A DNA stretch of 64,000 nt. Source: Shewanella cyperi. Its GTDB lineage: Bacteria > Pseudomonadota > Gammaproteobacteria > Enterobacterales > Shewanellaceae. The stretch is taken from positions 1,073,501 through 1,137,500 of the forward strand of contig NZ_CP071501.1 of the NCBI RefSeq assembly GCF_017354985.1, written 5' to 3'. The translations under genes and the position numbers were made by a program. Below, in pieces: positions 9,301-17,823 of this stretch (the stretch's first letter is position 1; each line of letters starts with the position of its first letter). The notes beneath the pieces were generated by a model that ran no database searches, had not been told where the DNA came from, and saw only the letters and a list, made by a program, of their open reading frames with translations.

Positions 9301-10060
9301 AATGCTGGTGGAAGGAGGTCAGCACATGGGTATCTATATCGAAATGCCACAACCCCATGTCCTGAGTACCGAGCCAAAGGTCATTATTGTCTCCATCTTC
9401 GATAGCACTGATCTTGTGGTATTTGAGTTCGTCAAAGCTGAGAAATTTTTGCTGCTCACTCTGGTATAGCTGCAGACCGCTTTCTGCCACCAGCCATAGT
9501 CTCTGGTATTTGTCGCTGAACAACAGGTGTATGTGATTGCTTGCCAGACCGCTGCCATCCTCCTGACGCACGTGCCGCACCACCTTGCCACTTTCAGGGG
9601 AGAACACATAGATACCGTCACCTGCGGTGGCAAGCCATAACATGCCCGCGGCATCTTCATTGATGGCCGTGATGCGTATGCCCGACAGTCCCTGTGCCTT
9701 GCCAAACACCTCGAAGGTGTCGGTTTGTGGATGGTACAGGTTGATGTCATTGTTTTCTGTCACCAGCCACAGCTGGCCCCTGTGACTGAGGTAGAGCTGG
9801 CTGATGTTGTTGGCCGAGGGGCCATAGGGGGCGTCGCTCTGGCTGTAAACCCGGAAATGATTGCCGTCGAAGCGGTTAAGGCCCGCCTGGGTGGCGACCC
9901 AAAGATAACCCTGTTCATCGGTCAGCAGATCATTGACAGTGTTCATCGATAAGCCGTGTTCGGCTTCCAGGGTCTCAAAGCGTATCGATGCCGCCTGACA
10001 CAGCAGGCTGCAACAGATTAACAAGAGACCCAAGAAGACAGAACCCAAGCGTTGAATCAC
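6326..10060 (-). CDS. Propeller-type hybrid-lacking sensor histidine kinase
   Basis: 1244 residues. Order: signal peptide (1-23); two-component-regulator propeller repeats (about 30-660; repeated LWIGT and LWVATQAG blades); Y_Y_Y domain (about 700-775, VFTGLAPGKYRFEVRARD); one membrane helix (about 785-808); PAS domain (about 815-935); coiled coil; a HisKA-like box with THEVNTPIG (His near 1004); and HATPase (N box about 1120, CDDGCGM, GRGGSGLGMNIV). The sensor is periplasmic and the kinase cytoplasmic. Unlike many relatives, it has no receiver or AraC output domain, and no response regulator is adjacent. Ligand unknown; polysaccharide-type signals are common for this architecture. Confidence 0.85.
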   Translation of the reverse strand: MIQRLGSVFLGLLLICCSLLCQAASIRFETLEAEHGLSMNTVNDLLTDEQGYLWVATQAGLNRFDGNHFRVYSQSDAPYGPSANNISQLYLSHRGQLWLVTENNDINLYHPQTDTFEVFGKAQGLSGIRITAINEDAAGMLWLATAGDGIYVFSPESGKVVRHVRQEDGSGLASNHIHLLFSDKYQRLWLVAESGLQLYQSEQQKFLSFDELKYHKISAIEDGDNNDLWLGTQDMGLWHFDIDTHVLTSFHQHFPKQNETVPISSIKRDRQDNLWVALQGSGLLQLDAKRQLTGWYRHSPSQYQSLVSQNLTKLWLDDENQLWIGTRNSGLSKTYLGAAALNRVDPQSFTDNNLPNADVRSIYRDRLGQLWIGTTAGLYRALESRPGVITGFREHGLADSTLNQAFIGFLREDSEGRLWIGTRGQGLFILNTDRGQLKHYLHNSEDPGSLPSDSLYSCFVDRQGQFWLTTLDGGIGRYLPESDSFDSISGAQLPDDQVLGMVQDGQGRYWLTTYGGGLAMLAADGTIAHYNTTSVPALPSNYLFSIFITADDLLWIASDSGVFSLDSRTLYLQHYNQTSGLAGDIAYLLQLDPQQKLWIGTGTGLSVMDLNDGSIHSFGEEDGLQDNEFNFGASYIDSDGSIYLGGINGFNRMNFSSLPKLGSPRAPIIDQLELMNRPLRLSQHPKYPQDTDISAAKSISLGYEDTQFALHFHTPSLHRAKQLKYEYRMLGLNDTWIVDSSDQKAVFTGLAPGKYRFEVRARDLNGHLSPTTPLDLAVIPPPWQTWWAYSFYLLAFLSLLALVSLIRIRKYQQKMQMLEQIATSEQRLKQALWSSGDEFWDWEIAQKRLTRSNTFLGYPEKEINLQQTIEAVIHPDNIEAAKEAMSACLYQGKDEFEVSYQGKTPDGGWQWVMNHGKVISRDEQGRPNRIMGTIKNIQPLKETEAALRQLNLELEDRVRQRTRALQQSNDELNATLEELRLTRDELLDKEKMATLGGLVASITHEVNTPIGISVTAASHLQDRVREFNRAYEEGEVAHEDFQQYQGEVAECCRLMLTNLERAAKLIHSFKQVSVDQSHEELRDFDLALYLDEIFLSLNPMLSRTPHEYTYSCPQKLIINSNPGIFYQIISNLFNNSIIHAYPDKRHGKLALRISVDEQGLHLNYCDDGCGMEPEIAEQIFNPFFTTKRGRGGSGLGMNIVYNLVNQVLGGSIRIETAPGKGACFTIDLPASIIKSATAQPTPAS

Positions 10061-10186
10061 GGACAGAAATCCTTGATGCGAGTAGTTTAAAGTGTAGAAG
10101 CAAATTGTGATTGTGCCAGAGCTGTGCTGGGCAAAAAGCGAGAATTTTCAAGCGTTGGAACGGTATGCGGAATAATTGTGGCGCTA

Positions 10187-10212
10187 TAAAAAAGGGCCGT
10201 CAAAGACGGCCC
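10187..10212 (-). terminator. Intrinsic terminator after the yjiH-like gene
   Basis: The arms GGGCCGT (10194-10200) and ACGGCCC (10206-10212) surround a 5-base loop. On the minus strand they are followed by a T run (A run at 10188-10193 on the plus strand). The hairpin lies 18 bases past the stop at 10230. Confidence 0.85.
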
Positions 10213-10229
10213 CGTCAGGCTGTTAGCCG

Positions 10230-11588
10230 TTAGAAAATCAGGTGTGCCATGCCGGCAATCACGGGCAGGGTCACGAGGGTCCGCAGAATGAAGATCACAA
10301 ACAGCTCCCAGGCGTTAACCGGGATCTTGGAACCTATCAGCAGGGCGCCCACTTCACTCATATAGATGAGCTGGGTGACCGACAGTGCCGCAATCACAAA
10401 ACGGGTCATGTCCGACGCTATGCCGCTGGCGAGGATGGAAGGGATAAACATATCAGCAAAGCCCACCACTATGGTTTTGGAGGCCTCGGTGGCTTCGGGA
10501 ATGCCCAGCAGTTCCAGCATTGGAATAAAGGGCAGACCCAGATAATTGAACACCGGAGTGTATTCGGCAATCATCAGCGCTACTGTGCCTATGGCCATGA
10601 CCACGGGGATGACACCGAACACCATATCGACCACGTTGGTTATGCCTTCATCGACCAGCTCTTTCAGGCCCCCAGTATTGGCAGCCTTGTTCAGCGCCCG
10701 ATCAAAGCCCCAGGACAGCACGTGGTGCCCCTTTGGCACGGCTTCATCGTCCGGATGACGTGGGGTGCCGTCTATATAGTCATCTTTTTTCCAGCTCAGC
10801 GGTGGCAGTTTGGGCACTATGATGGCCGCTGCCAGGCCCGCCAGACAGACGGTCAGGTAGAAGGGCACAAACAGGGCTTCCAGTTTCACCTGGGAGATCA
10901 CCACCAAGCTGAAGGTAATGGACACAGCCGAGAAGGTGGTACCTATGATGGCGGCTTCCCTCTGGGTGTAAAAGCGGGCTTCATACTGCTTGCTGGTCAG
11001 CAATATGCCGACGCTGCCGTCACCGAGCCAGGAGGCCATACAGTCGATGGCGCTGCGACCTGGCAGATTGAATACCGGGCGCATTATCTTGGTCAGCAGG
11101 GTGCCGAACAGCTCCAATAGGCCAAAGTTCAGCAGCAGCGGCAGCAACAGGCCGGCAAAGATGAACACAGACAGGAGCACGGGCAGCAGATCGTTCAGCA
11201 CCAGGCCACCTGTGTTGGCCGAGGTGATGGCTTCGGGGCCCATGCCGCTGAAGGTCATGACGGTAAAGATGGCGCCCAGAATGCGGATTGCCAGCCACAT
11301 AGGGCTGACATCAAACAGGCCATCCAAAAACTTGTGTCTGAGTAACCACTTAGGCTTGAGCGTCGACGCCAGAATCGACACCAGGGTGCTGAATACCACT
11401 ATGCCGGTGACCACAGAGGTGGCAGTGTCACCCAGCGCCGCCTGCAGCGCCTTGGAAATGATGGCGATGGGAATGGTAATGGCGTCCTGATAGCTGATGG
11501 GAGTCATGAACAGGAACAGGCCGATCAGGGACGGCACCAAAAAGGTGAGTATGGTCCTGATGTTATGGTTTTGTTTTTCGCTTGCCAC
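10230..11588 (-). CDS. YjiH family inner-membrane protein (nucleoside-recognition Gate domain)
   Basis: 452 residues, almost entirely membrane helices (about 10-12), matching the YjiH/nucleoside-recognition (Gate) family: IRTILTFLVPSLIGLFLFMTP at the N-terminus, ASWLGDGSVGILLTSKQYE in the middle and LIYMSEVGALLIGS near the end. The family is presumed to be a transporter, but the substrate is not established. The gene stands alone with its own terminator and about 430 bp of upstream non-coding DNA. Confidence 0.75.
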   Translation of the reverse strand: MASEKQNHNIRTILTFLVPSLIGLFLFMTPISYQDAITIPIAIISKALQAALGDTATSVVTGIVVFSTLVSILASTLKPKWLLRHKFLDGLFDVSPMWLAIRILGAIFTVMTFSGMGPEAITSANTGGLVLNDLLPVLLSVFIFAGLLLPLLLNFGLLELFGTLLTKIMRPVFNLPGRSAIDCMASWLGDGSVGILLTSKQYEARFYTQREAAIIGTTFSAVSITFSLVVISQVKLEALFVPFYLTVCLAGLAAAIIVPKLPPLSWKKDDYIDGTPRHPDDEAVPKGHHVLSWGFDRALNKAANTGGLKELVDEGITNVVDMVFGVIPVVMAIGTVALMIAEYTPVFNYLGLPFIPMLELLGIPEATEASKTIVVGFADMFIPSILASGIASDMTRFVIAALSVTQLIYMSEVGALLIGSKIPVNAWELFVIFILRTLVTLPVIAGMAHLIF

Positions 11589-11976
11589 TTGAGGGGTTAC
11601 CTATAAATTATTCATTGAGCACCGGTTCTTGCTTCCCGGTTCAACTGCGCGGTCAAGGCAGCGCATGAAGATGCACTATCGTCATGCTGTGGGCCAGGCG
11701 CCGGCAAAGAGTACTCTCTTTTGCGTCCCGCTGTAAAACATAAGCCTGCCTGCATGGAGGTCATGCAAACAGCGCCAGGCAAACAGCATAATTATTGAGT
11801 CGCAACGACTGGAAATATTCTACCTGTGGATGAAGCGAAACTCACGACCTAATTGTTTGATTAAGAAAGTGTTGTTGATTTGTGTCGGCTTTGTTCTGGT
11901 CTCAATTTCCATACCGTAAGAGTTGTGGTTTTGCCGATGGCATTGATGATGAAGGCTTTTAGCTGTGACGCTCAGC
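11589..11976. other. Gene-free stretch upstream of the yjiH-like gene
   Basis: About 390 bp between two minus-strand genes. It must contain the promoter of the yjiH-like gene. I see no convincing reading frame, tRNA or repeat. Confidence 0.5.
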
Positions 11977-12001
11977 AAAAAGGGGCCATTGGCCCCTTTT
12001 T
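11977..12001. terminator. Bidirectional intrinsic terminator after ubiV
   Basis: A GGGGCC/GGCCCC stem (11982-11987 and 11991-11996) with loop ATT is flanked by five A residues on the left and a T run on the right. It ends the minus-strand ubiVU transcript 20 bases past the ubiV stop. Confidence 0.85.
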
Positions 12002-12020
12002 GTGTGATTACACCGGATTG

Positions 12021-12854
12021 TCACAATTGCCGGATGCCGGCCTCACCAAACCAATAGCCGTTACAGCTCATGGGATTCAATATGGGCTTTTGCTGCATGT
12101 GCGGCAGTTTCTCATCGGTGGGCGAAATGCGGAAGTAATCCACCCCCATGGCTGCCATGGCATCCCATTCACCGCGCAGATCGACACAGGCCGCCGATTG
12201 GGTCTGGATGCCATTAAGGCGCAGCAATGGCTGGTTTTCCTGGGTCTGCACCAACAAGCCGCTGCTGTACTCGCGGCAGATGGTCTTGCAGCCGTCTTTG
12301 GCCAGCTTGCGATGGCGGGCGGTAAAACAGCGGGCCGAGTGCGCCAGCGGAATATGGCCGTGACCCAGCACCTCCACCTCCGGGCGAATATCGCCCAAAT
12401 CGTCCAGTACCTTGGCCAGCCAGTTCCGTGACAGTTCCACCGGCATCACAAAGCGCTGCATCCCCCAGTCGTGCAAACGGCGGACGGCCGCGGCGTTATA
12501 CAAATTGATGTGGGGGCCACAGACGAAGGGCAATCCGGCATCGCGGGCGTGGAACACGCCGGCCATGTCGTTGGCTTCAATGATAAATTCGCCATTGTCC
12601 ACCTGGCGCTTCAGCTCGGTCAGCTCGCCGCCGGCCTCGATCAGCGCCAGGGTCGACAGCACCACGTTTTTGCCGGCATCGCGCAGCATGCGTGCCAACT
12701 GCAGGTAGTCACCCGTGGTCAGTTCACGGCGGCGACTGCACACCGCCTCCCCCAGATACACCAGCGGAATATCCGTGACCGCCACCTGGGTGTAGAAATC
12801 TTCTACCCGACTTTTTTCCCAGCAATAGAGCAGGGGGCCCAAACTCAGTTTCAT
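12021..12854 (-). CDS. ubiV: U32 family protein UbiV (O2-independent ubiquinone synthesis)
   Basis: 277 residues from the ATG at 12854 (MKLSLGPLLYCWEK), which follows an AGGAG-type site. Conserved cysteines (EAVCSRRREL near 39; HSARCFTARH, GCKTICREY) fit the 4Fe-4S ligands described for UbiV. In E. coli, UbiU and UbiV form a heterodimer needed with UbiT for anaerobic ring hydroxylation in ubiquinone synthesis. The next gene upstream is ubiU, only 13 bases away, so the pair is an operon. Confidence 0.9.
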   Translation of the reverse strand: MKLSLGPLLYCWEKSRVEDFYTQVAVTDIPLVYLGEAVCSRRRELTTGDYLQLARMLRDAGKNVVLSTLALIEAGGELTELKRQVDNGEFIIEANDMAGVFHARDAGLPFVCGPHINLYNAAAVRRLHDWGMQRFVMPVELSRNWLAKVLDDLGDIRPEVEVLGHGHIPLAHSARCFTARHRKLAKDGCKTICREYSSGLLVQTQENQPLLRLNGIQTQSAACVDLRGEWDAMAAMGVDYFRISPTDEKLPHMQQKPILNPMSCNGYWFGEAGIRQL

Positions 12855-12867
12855 GTGTTTTCTCCTG

Positions 12868-13869
12868 CTATTGCCATTGGCGCTCGTAGGCACCCAGGGT
12901 TGTTACCTGACCTTCTGACACCTTGGCCAGGGCTTGATCCCACTGGGTCTGGACCTGATAGCGCTCGGGGGCGGCCATAAAGGTATCAATGGCGGCACGC
13001 CACACCCGGGTGACCTGTTCCACGTAGGCCGGGCTGCGTTGGCGGCCTTCAATCTTGAGGGATACCACGCCGGCGCGGGCCAGTTCGGGCAGCAGGCTCA
13101 GGGTATTGAGGCTGGTGGGGGATTCCAGCAGGTAGCTGGGAGAATCGCTGTCCTCGGCGGTAAAGCGGCCCTTGCACACCACGGGATAGCCTATCTGCTC
13201 ATTGACCTTGGCCTTGTCTATCAACACATCGTTAAGACGCGTCATGCGATTGCCGTCTTCTTCCTGCCAGCGCACCGCGTTGGCCGGTGAACAGGAGCCG
13301 CCGGTGTTGGGAGACTGGCCGGTCACATAGGATGACAGGTGGCAGCGGCCTTCGGCCATGATGCACAGGCTGCCGAAGGCAAAAACTTCCAGGTCCACTG
13401 GACTGTCCTTGGCCAGATCCCGCACCTGCTTCATCGACAGTACCCGGGGCAGCACGGCGCGCTCGATATTGAAGGCCTGTTTGTACAGCGACAGGGCGCC
13501 ATGGTTGGTGGCGCTGGCCTGGACACTCAAATGCAGCGGAATATGGGGATAGCGGCTGGAGGCGTAATCCAGCAACGATAAGTCGGCGACGATCAGCGCA
13601 TCGGCATTGACCTTGGCGGCCAGGTCCACCGCATGGTACCAGCGCTGTTCCTCTCCGGGCTTGGGGAAGGTGTTGAGCGTCATATACAGCTTCTTGCCGG
13701 CTCCGTGGGTAAAGCGCGCCGCTTCCTCAAGCTTTTCCGGGGTGAAGTTGAGGCCGGCAAAGGAACGGGCATTGGTGTCGTCCTTCAGGCCCAGGTAGAT
13801 AGCGTCGGCACCGGCCTTGATGGCGGTCTTCAGGGCTGCCAGATTCCCTGCCGGACATAACAATTCCAT
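12868..13869 (-). CDS. ubiU: U32 family protein UbiU (O2-independent ubiquinone synthesis)
   Basis: 333 residues, full length for UbiU/YhbU. It begins MELLCPAGNLAALKTAIKAG. The peptidase-U32 signature region FGSLCIMAEGRCHLSSY and the cysteines CIMAEGRC, GGSCSP and VVCKGRF provide the four expected Fe-S ligands. It partners UbiV in oxygen-independent hydroxylation of the ubiquinone ring. ubiT is transcribed divergently from a shared 158-bp region, so all three genes may share regulation. Confidence 0.92.
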   Translation of the reverse strand: MELLCPAGNLAALKTAIKAGADAIYLGLKDDTNARSFAGLNFTPEKLEEAARFTHGAGKKLYMTLNTFPKPGEEQRWYHAVDLAAKVNADALIVADLSLLDYASSRYPHIPLHLSVQASATNHGALSLYKQAFNIERAVLPRVLSMKQVRDLAKDSPVDLEVFAFGSLCIMAEGRCHLSSYVTGQSPNTGGSCSPANAVRWQEEDGNRMTRLNDVLIDKAKVNEQIGYPVVCKGRFTAEDSDSPSYLLESPTSLNTLSLLPELARAGVVSLKIEGRQRSPAYVEQVTRVWRAAIDTFMAAPERYQVQTQWDQALAKVSEGQVTTLGAYERQWQ

Positions 13870-14027
13870 GGCGTGATTCTCTTGTTGTAGGAAAAGACTG
13901 TGGCGAAAAACTGCGGCGAGTGTAGCGGGAATTGAATGCGCCGGAATTGATATAAAACAGGTTTGGGATCAAAAAATGCCGCTACACTGTGAGCCATTTC
14001 ATTACCCCTGTTGCGAGTGAGGAGTTT

Positions 14028-14540
14028 ATGTCGTTGAAATGGACCAGCCAGTTACCTGCTACCCTGGTTAACCGGGCGCCGGGTATCCTCAAGCGTCCCC
14101 TGGGCCATGTGCCCTTTGTGCTCAAGGCCAACCTGATCCGGCCGGTGCTGGAATACCTGTTCCGCGACCATGCCCGCGGCGGCGAGCTGGATTTTTTGCA
14201 GGATCATTGGGTTGGGATCAGCGTCCTGGACCTGGGACTGGAATTTGATGTCAGCTTCCAAGGCCAGTGGCGGGTGCGTCCCCGCGGCGAAACCTCGGTA
14301 CGCTTCAGCGCCGCCTCCCCCGAGCTGCTGCTGATTGCTGCCGCCAAGGAAGATCCCGACACCCTGTTTTTCCAGCGTAAATTGGCCATTGAAGGGGATA
14401 CCGAGCTGGGACTGGAAGTGAAAAACCTGTTGCTCGGCGTCGAGTTTGATTCCTTACCCGGACCGGTACGTCTGGCGCTGGATAAGTTGGCGACCCTGGT
14501 CATGCACAGCCGTGAGCCCGAGCTGGCCGGCCAGCATTAA
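14028..14540 (+). CDS. ubiT: SCP2-domain lipid-binding accessory factor UbiT
   Basis: 170 residues from the ATG at 14028, chosen because GAGGAG lies just upstream. The SCP2 sterol-carrier fold spans about 35-140 (LDFLQDHWVGISVLDLGLEF, RFSAASPELLLIAAAKEDPD). UbiT is thought to bind lipophilic quinone intermediates and works with UbiU and UbiV in the anaerobic pathway. It is divergent from ubiUV. Confidence 0.9.
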   Translation: MSLKWTSQLPATLVNRAPGILKRPLGHVPFVLKANLIRPVLEYLFRDHARGGELDFLQDHWVGISVLDLGLEFDVSFQGQWRVRPRGETSVRFSAASPELLLIAAAKEDPDTLFFQRKLAIEGDTELGLEVKNLLLGVEFDSLPGPVRLALDKLATLVMHSREPELAGQH

Positions 14541-14598
14541 GGCTAACACTATTGGATTGGCCCCCTGGGGCCATAGACTGAGCTGTCTGGCTTGAGCC

Positions 14599-14850
<252 letters not shown>

Positions 14851-15258
14851 TCACTTCCTCGGATACTACTTTTCCCCGCCTTTGGTAGTTTAGGCTCGGG
14901 CGTCACTAAAACCCGCTGATTGTACCATGGGCAAGGCGCCAATCCCTAGTCTGTATCGGTGCTGACGCTATGGCCAGTTTCGGGCCGTTGAAACCCGGCA
15001 CTGAGAGCCTGGAACGTTTTTGAGTTCCCTTGCTTTTGCTGGCGCGGCTCAATAGGGCTCTTTTCGAAAAAGCTCTTTGTGGCCCTCTTAAAAAGTAGTC
15101 TTCGACAGTGCGTTGCAGCTTCTCTGACCAGGTGCACAGGCCAGTGAAGAAACGGTGAACATTCAAAACGCCAGAATCTGTTACTCAGTCCAAATACATA
15201 GGCCCTGCATTGCAGGGCCTATGTTATTCAGGGCTTATGTTATTCAGTGCGTAAAGCC
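14851..15258. other. Gene-poor stretch with doubtful 86-aa frame and hairpin
   Basis: About 400 bp. A minus-strand frame at 14906-15166 (86 residues, starting MNVHRFFTGLCTWSEKLQRT, very rich in Arg, Lys and Ser) has no ribosome site or recognised family and is probably a decoy in a repeated intergenic element. A perfect hairpin at 15197-15223 and a 12-bp direct repeat (TATGTTATTCAG, 15220-15231 and 15236-15247) follow. Confidence 0.4.
15197..15223 (-). terminator. Hairpin after trhP, likely terminator
   Basis: Perfect 13-bp arms (CATAGGCCCTGCA and its mirror) enclose a single T. It is 36 bases past the trhP stop. The following minus-strand bases TATGTATTT form only a weak U tract, so termination efficiency is uncertain. 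Confidence 0.5.
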
Positions 15259-16650
15259 TTAATCGGCTTGGGATACGGTCTGGGCGTCGTGTGGATTGCG
15301 GGTATCCTGGCCCAGCTCCAGGTTGCGCAGCAGTATTGCTTTTTCAATTTCCACTTCGGCGGGTACCGGCAGATACACTGTATGACCCGAGCCCAGACCG
15401 GCTTCGACGGCTTCACCCTTGCGGTTTTGCAGTGTGTCTATGGTGAGGCTGATGTTGCCCTGGGGGGTCATCAGCTCGACGCTGTCACCGACGCTGAACT
15501 TGTTCTTCACCTCGATTTCCGCCATGCCTTCGCCATTGCGCTTGCCGGTGAATTCGCCCACAAACTGCTGGCTGTCGCTGACCGAGTAGCCATAGTCGTA
15601 GTTCTGGTATTCATCGTGTACGTGGCGACGCAGGAAGCCTTCGGTATAGCCGCGGTGTGCCAGGCCTTCTAGGCGGGTCATCAGGCTGCGATCGAAGCCG
15701 CGACCTGAGGCGGCATCGTCTATGGCCTGACGATACAACTGAGCGGTGCGGGCCACGTAGTAGAAGGACTTGGTGCGACCTTCAATCTTGAGCGAGTCCA
15801 CCCCGATGCGTGCCAGGCGTTCCACGTGCTGGATGGCACGCAGATCCTTGGAATTCATTATGTAGGTGCCGTGCTCGTCCTCGAAGGCAGGCATATATTC
15901 GCCCGGGCGGTTACCTTCCTGCAGCAGGAAAATCTTGTCTGTGGCCGGGCCCTGACCCAGGGTTGGGGTCTCAAGCTGCACCGCGCTGTCTGGGGTGTGA
16001 ATGGCGACCACGTCACCGGTCTCGTTTTCCGTGGCCTCGTGGGCATCGTATTTCCAGCGACAGGCGTTGGTACAGGTGCCTTGGTTGGGATCGCGCTTGT
16101 TGATGTAACCGGACAGCAGGCAGCGGCCTGAGTAGGCCATGCACAGGGCACCATGGACAAACACTTCCAGCTCTATGTCGGGACAGCGCTGACGGATCTC
16201 TTCGATTTCATCCAGCGACAGTTCCCGGGACAGGATCACCCGCTTGATCCCCTGGGTCTGCCAGAACTTGACCGAGGCCCAGTTGATGGCGTTGGCCTGC
16301 ACCGACAGGTGCACCACCTGCTCGGGGAAGGCTTCGCGCACCATCATGATAAGGCCGGGATCGGACATGATAAGGGCGTCAGGCTGCATGGCCACCACGG
16401 GCGCCATGTCGTCGATATAGGTCTTCAGCTTGGCGTTGTGCGGTGCTATGTTGCTGACCACATAGAGTTTCTTGCCAAGTGCATGGGCCTCTTCGATACC
16501 GGTTTTGAGGTTTTCCAGTTTGAAATCGTTATTGCGCACCCTCAGGCTGTATCTGGGCTGACCCGCATACACGGCATCGGCGCCATAGGCAAAGGCGTAA
16601 CGCATGTTCTTCAGGGTTCCGGCGGGGGACAAGAGCTCAGGTTTAAACAT
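15259..16650 (-). CDS. trhP: tRNA 5-hydroxyuridine synthesis protein TrhP (YegQ, U32 family)
   Basis: 463 residues from the ATG at 16650 (MFKPELLSPAGTLKNMRYAF); an upstream in-frame start at 16710 is less likely. The U32 signature is at EVFVHGALCMAYSGRCLLS, with further cysteines in GTCTNACRWKY. In E. coli TrhP makes ho5U34 in tRNA, the first step to cmo5U wobble modification, and depends on prephenate and Fe-S synthesis. It is the third U32 protein within 4.7 kb, but is more distant from UbiU and UbiV and acts on tRNA. Confidence 0.9.
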   Translation of the reverse strand: MFKPELLSPAGTLKNMRYAFAYGADAVYAGQPRYSLRVRNNDFKLENLKTGIEEAHALGKKLYVVSNIAPHNAKLKTYIDDMAPVVAMQPDALIMSDPGLIMMVREAFPEQVVHLSVQANAINWASVKFWQTQGIKRVILSRELSLDEIEEIRQRCPDIELEVFVHGALCMAYSGRCLLSGYINKRDPNQGTCTNACRWKYDAHEATENETGDVVAIHTPDSAVQLETPTLGQGPATDKIFLLQEGNRPGEYMPAFEDEHGTYIMNSKDLRAIQHVERLARIGVDSLKIEGRTKSFYYVARTAQLYRQAIDDAASGRGFDRSLMTRLEGLAHRGYTEGFLRRHVHDEYQNYDYGYSVSDSQQFVGEFTGKRNGEGMAEIEVKNKFSVGDSVELMTPQGNISLTIDTLQNRKGEAVEAGLGSGHTVYLPVPAEVEIEKAILLRNLELGQDTRNPHDAQTVSQAD

Positions 16651-16927
16651 AAAGATTCCCGATAAGGCTTTAAGGGTGGACGCGGTGCGCGGGGGCGGTA
16701 TTTTACCCAAGGAAACTGGGGTTATGCAAATAAGCCGGCGCCGGCCGGGCTGGAGAATATCGGTCGATTTGATTAAAATCTCTGTGAACTCATGGTCTTT
16801 GCTCTATGATGGTCGGATATCTTGAGCAACACCCCCGGTCGGTGGATTTTTAAACCGTCTCTGTCAGTGGGGGCTGATATACTCATCGCTATATAACAAT
16901 ATTCACGGAACAGATTTGGGAGTAAAG

Positions 16928-17770
16928 ATGTCAAGCGAACATCTGCTTTTGGTCAGTCTTTTGAAAAAGCTCAAGGACGACGCCCTGGTACTGCCCACCT
17001 TGCCCGAGGTCGCCATGCGGGTGCAAGAGGTGGTCGGCAGAGCCGATTCCAGCCTGAAACAGGTGGCCGAAATCATAGGTCAGGATGCGGCCATGTCGGC
17101 CCGTATCATCAAGGTGGCCAACAGCGCCCTCTACAGTCGTGGCGTCAAGGCGGAAAACATCAACAACGCCGTGACCCGTATCGGTTTGACCCAGATTAAG
17201 TCCATCGCCACCTCAGTGGCCATGGAGCAGCTGTTTATTTCCACCAACGAAATGGTGTGGGAAGTGATGGACGAAGTGTGGCGCACCTCCATTGACGTGA
17301 CCGCTGCGGCTTGTGCCATGCTGCTGATTTACAATAAAAAGCATCCGGGCAGTGGTTTGAACTACGACACCCTGACCCTGGCGGGTCTGGTGCACAATAT
17401 CGGTGCCTTGCCGGTGCTGACCGAGGCCGAGGCCCATCCACACCTGTTCAACAGCATAGAGCAACTGCGGGCGCTGGTGCGCAAGATGCAGGGGCCGCTG
17501 GGCCGGGCCGTGCTCAAGAGCTGGGACTTTGCCCCGGAAGTGACGGAAGTGGTGGAGCGCTGGGCCGATCTGCACTATCTGCCCGAGCACGTCACCTATC
17601 TCGACTTTATTCGTGCTGCGGCCTTCTATGTGGGCGAGCTCAGGGCCGGCCATGAGCTGGAGGAGCGCCTGGATGTGTTTGCCCAGCGGGGCCTGCCGGT
17701 GACGCCGGACGATCTCGCCGGTGAAGCCTTCCTCGACAGTTTCCACTCCATCAAGGCCAGTTACGAGTAA
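16928..17770 (+). CDS. HDOD-domain signalling protein
   Basis: 280 residues from the ATG at 16928 (GGGAG 7-12 bases upstream; a TTG at 16916 is less likely). One HDOD domain spans about 15-215 (LPTLPEVAMRVQEVV, IIGQDAAMSARIIKVANSA, LAGLVHNIGALPVL). In place of the HD doublet it has HN, as is usual for HDOD, so a catalytic phosphodiesterase is not expected. Such proteins are scaffolds in c-di-GMP or stress signalling. It is followed 53 bp later by a GGDEF/EAL gene in the same direction, probably co-transcribed. Confidence 0.85.
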   Translation: MSSEHLLLVSLLKKLKDDALVLPTLPEVAMRVQEVVGRADSSLKQVAEIIGQDAAMSARIIKVANSALYSRGVKAENINNAVTRIGLTQIKSIATSVAMEQLFISTNEMVWEVMDEVWRTSIDVTAAACAMLLIYNKKHPGSGLNYDTLTLAGLVHNIGALPVLTEAEAHPHLFNSIEQLRALVRKMQGPLGRAVLKSWDFAPEVTEVVERWADLHYLPEHVTYLDFIRAAAFYVGELRAGHELEERLDVFAQRGLPVTPDDLAGEAFLDSFHSIKASYE

Positions 17771-17823
17771 GACACACTGACTACCCGGTGCAGTGCACCG
17801 GGGTTGCGTTCCCGGAGGGGCCT

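Noticed and set aside
13870..13987. FNR-like site between ubiU and ubiT
   Set aside because: TTGATATAAAACAG keeps one half of TTGAT-N4-ATCAA but the second half mismatches. FNR control is plausible for these genes but is not shown by this sequence.
14906..15166. 86-aa minus-strand frame
   Set aside because: Very basic composition, no ribosome site, no family; treated as an intergenic decoy.
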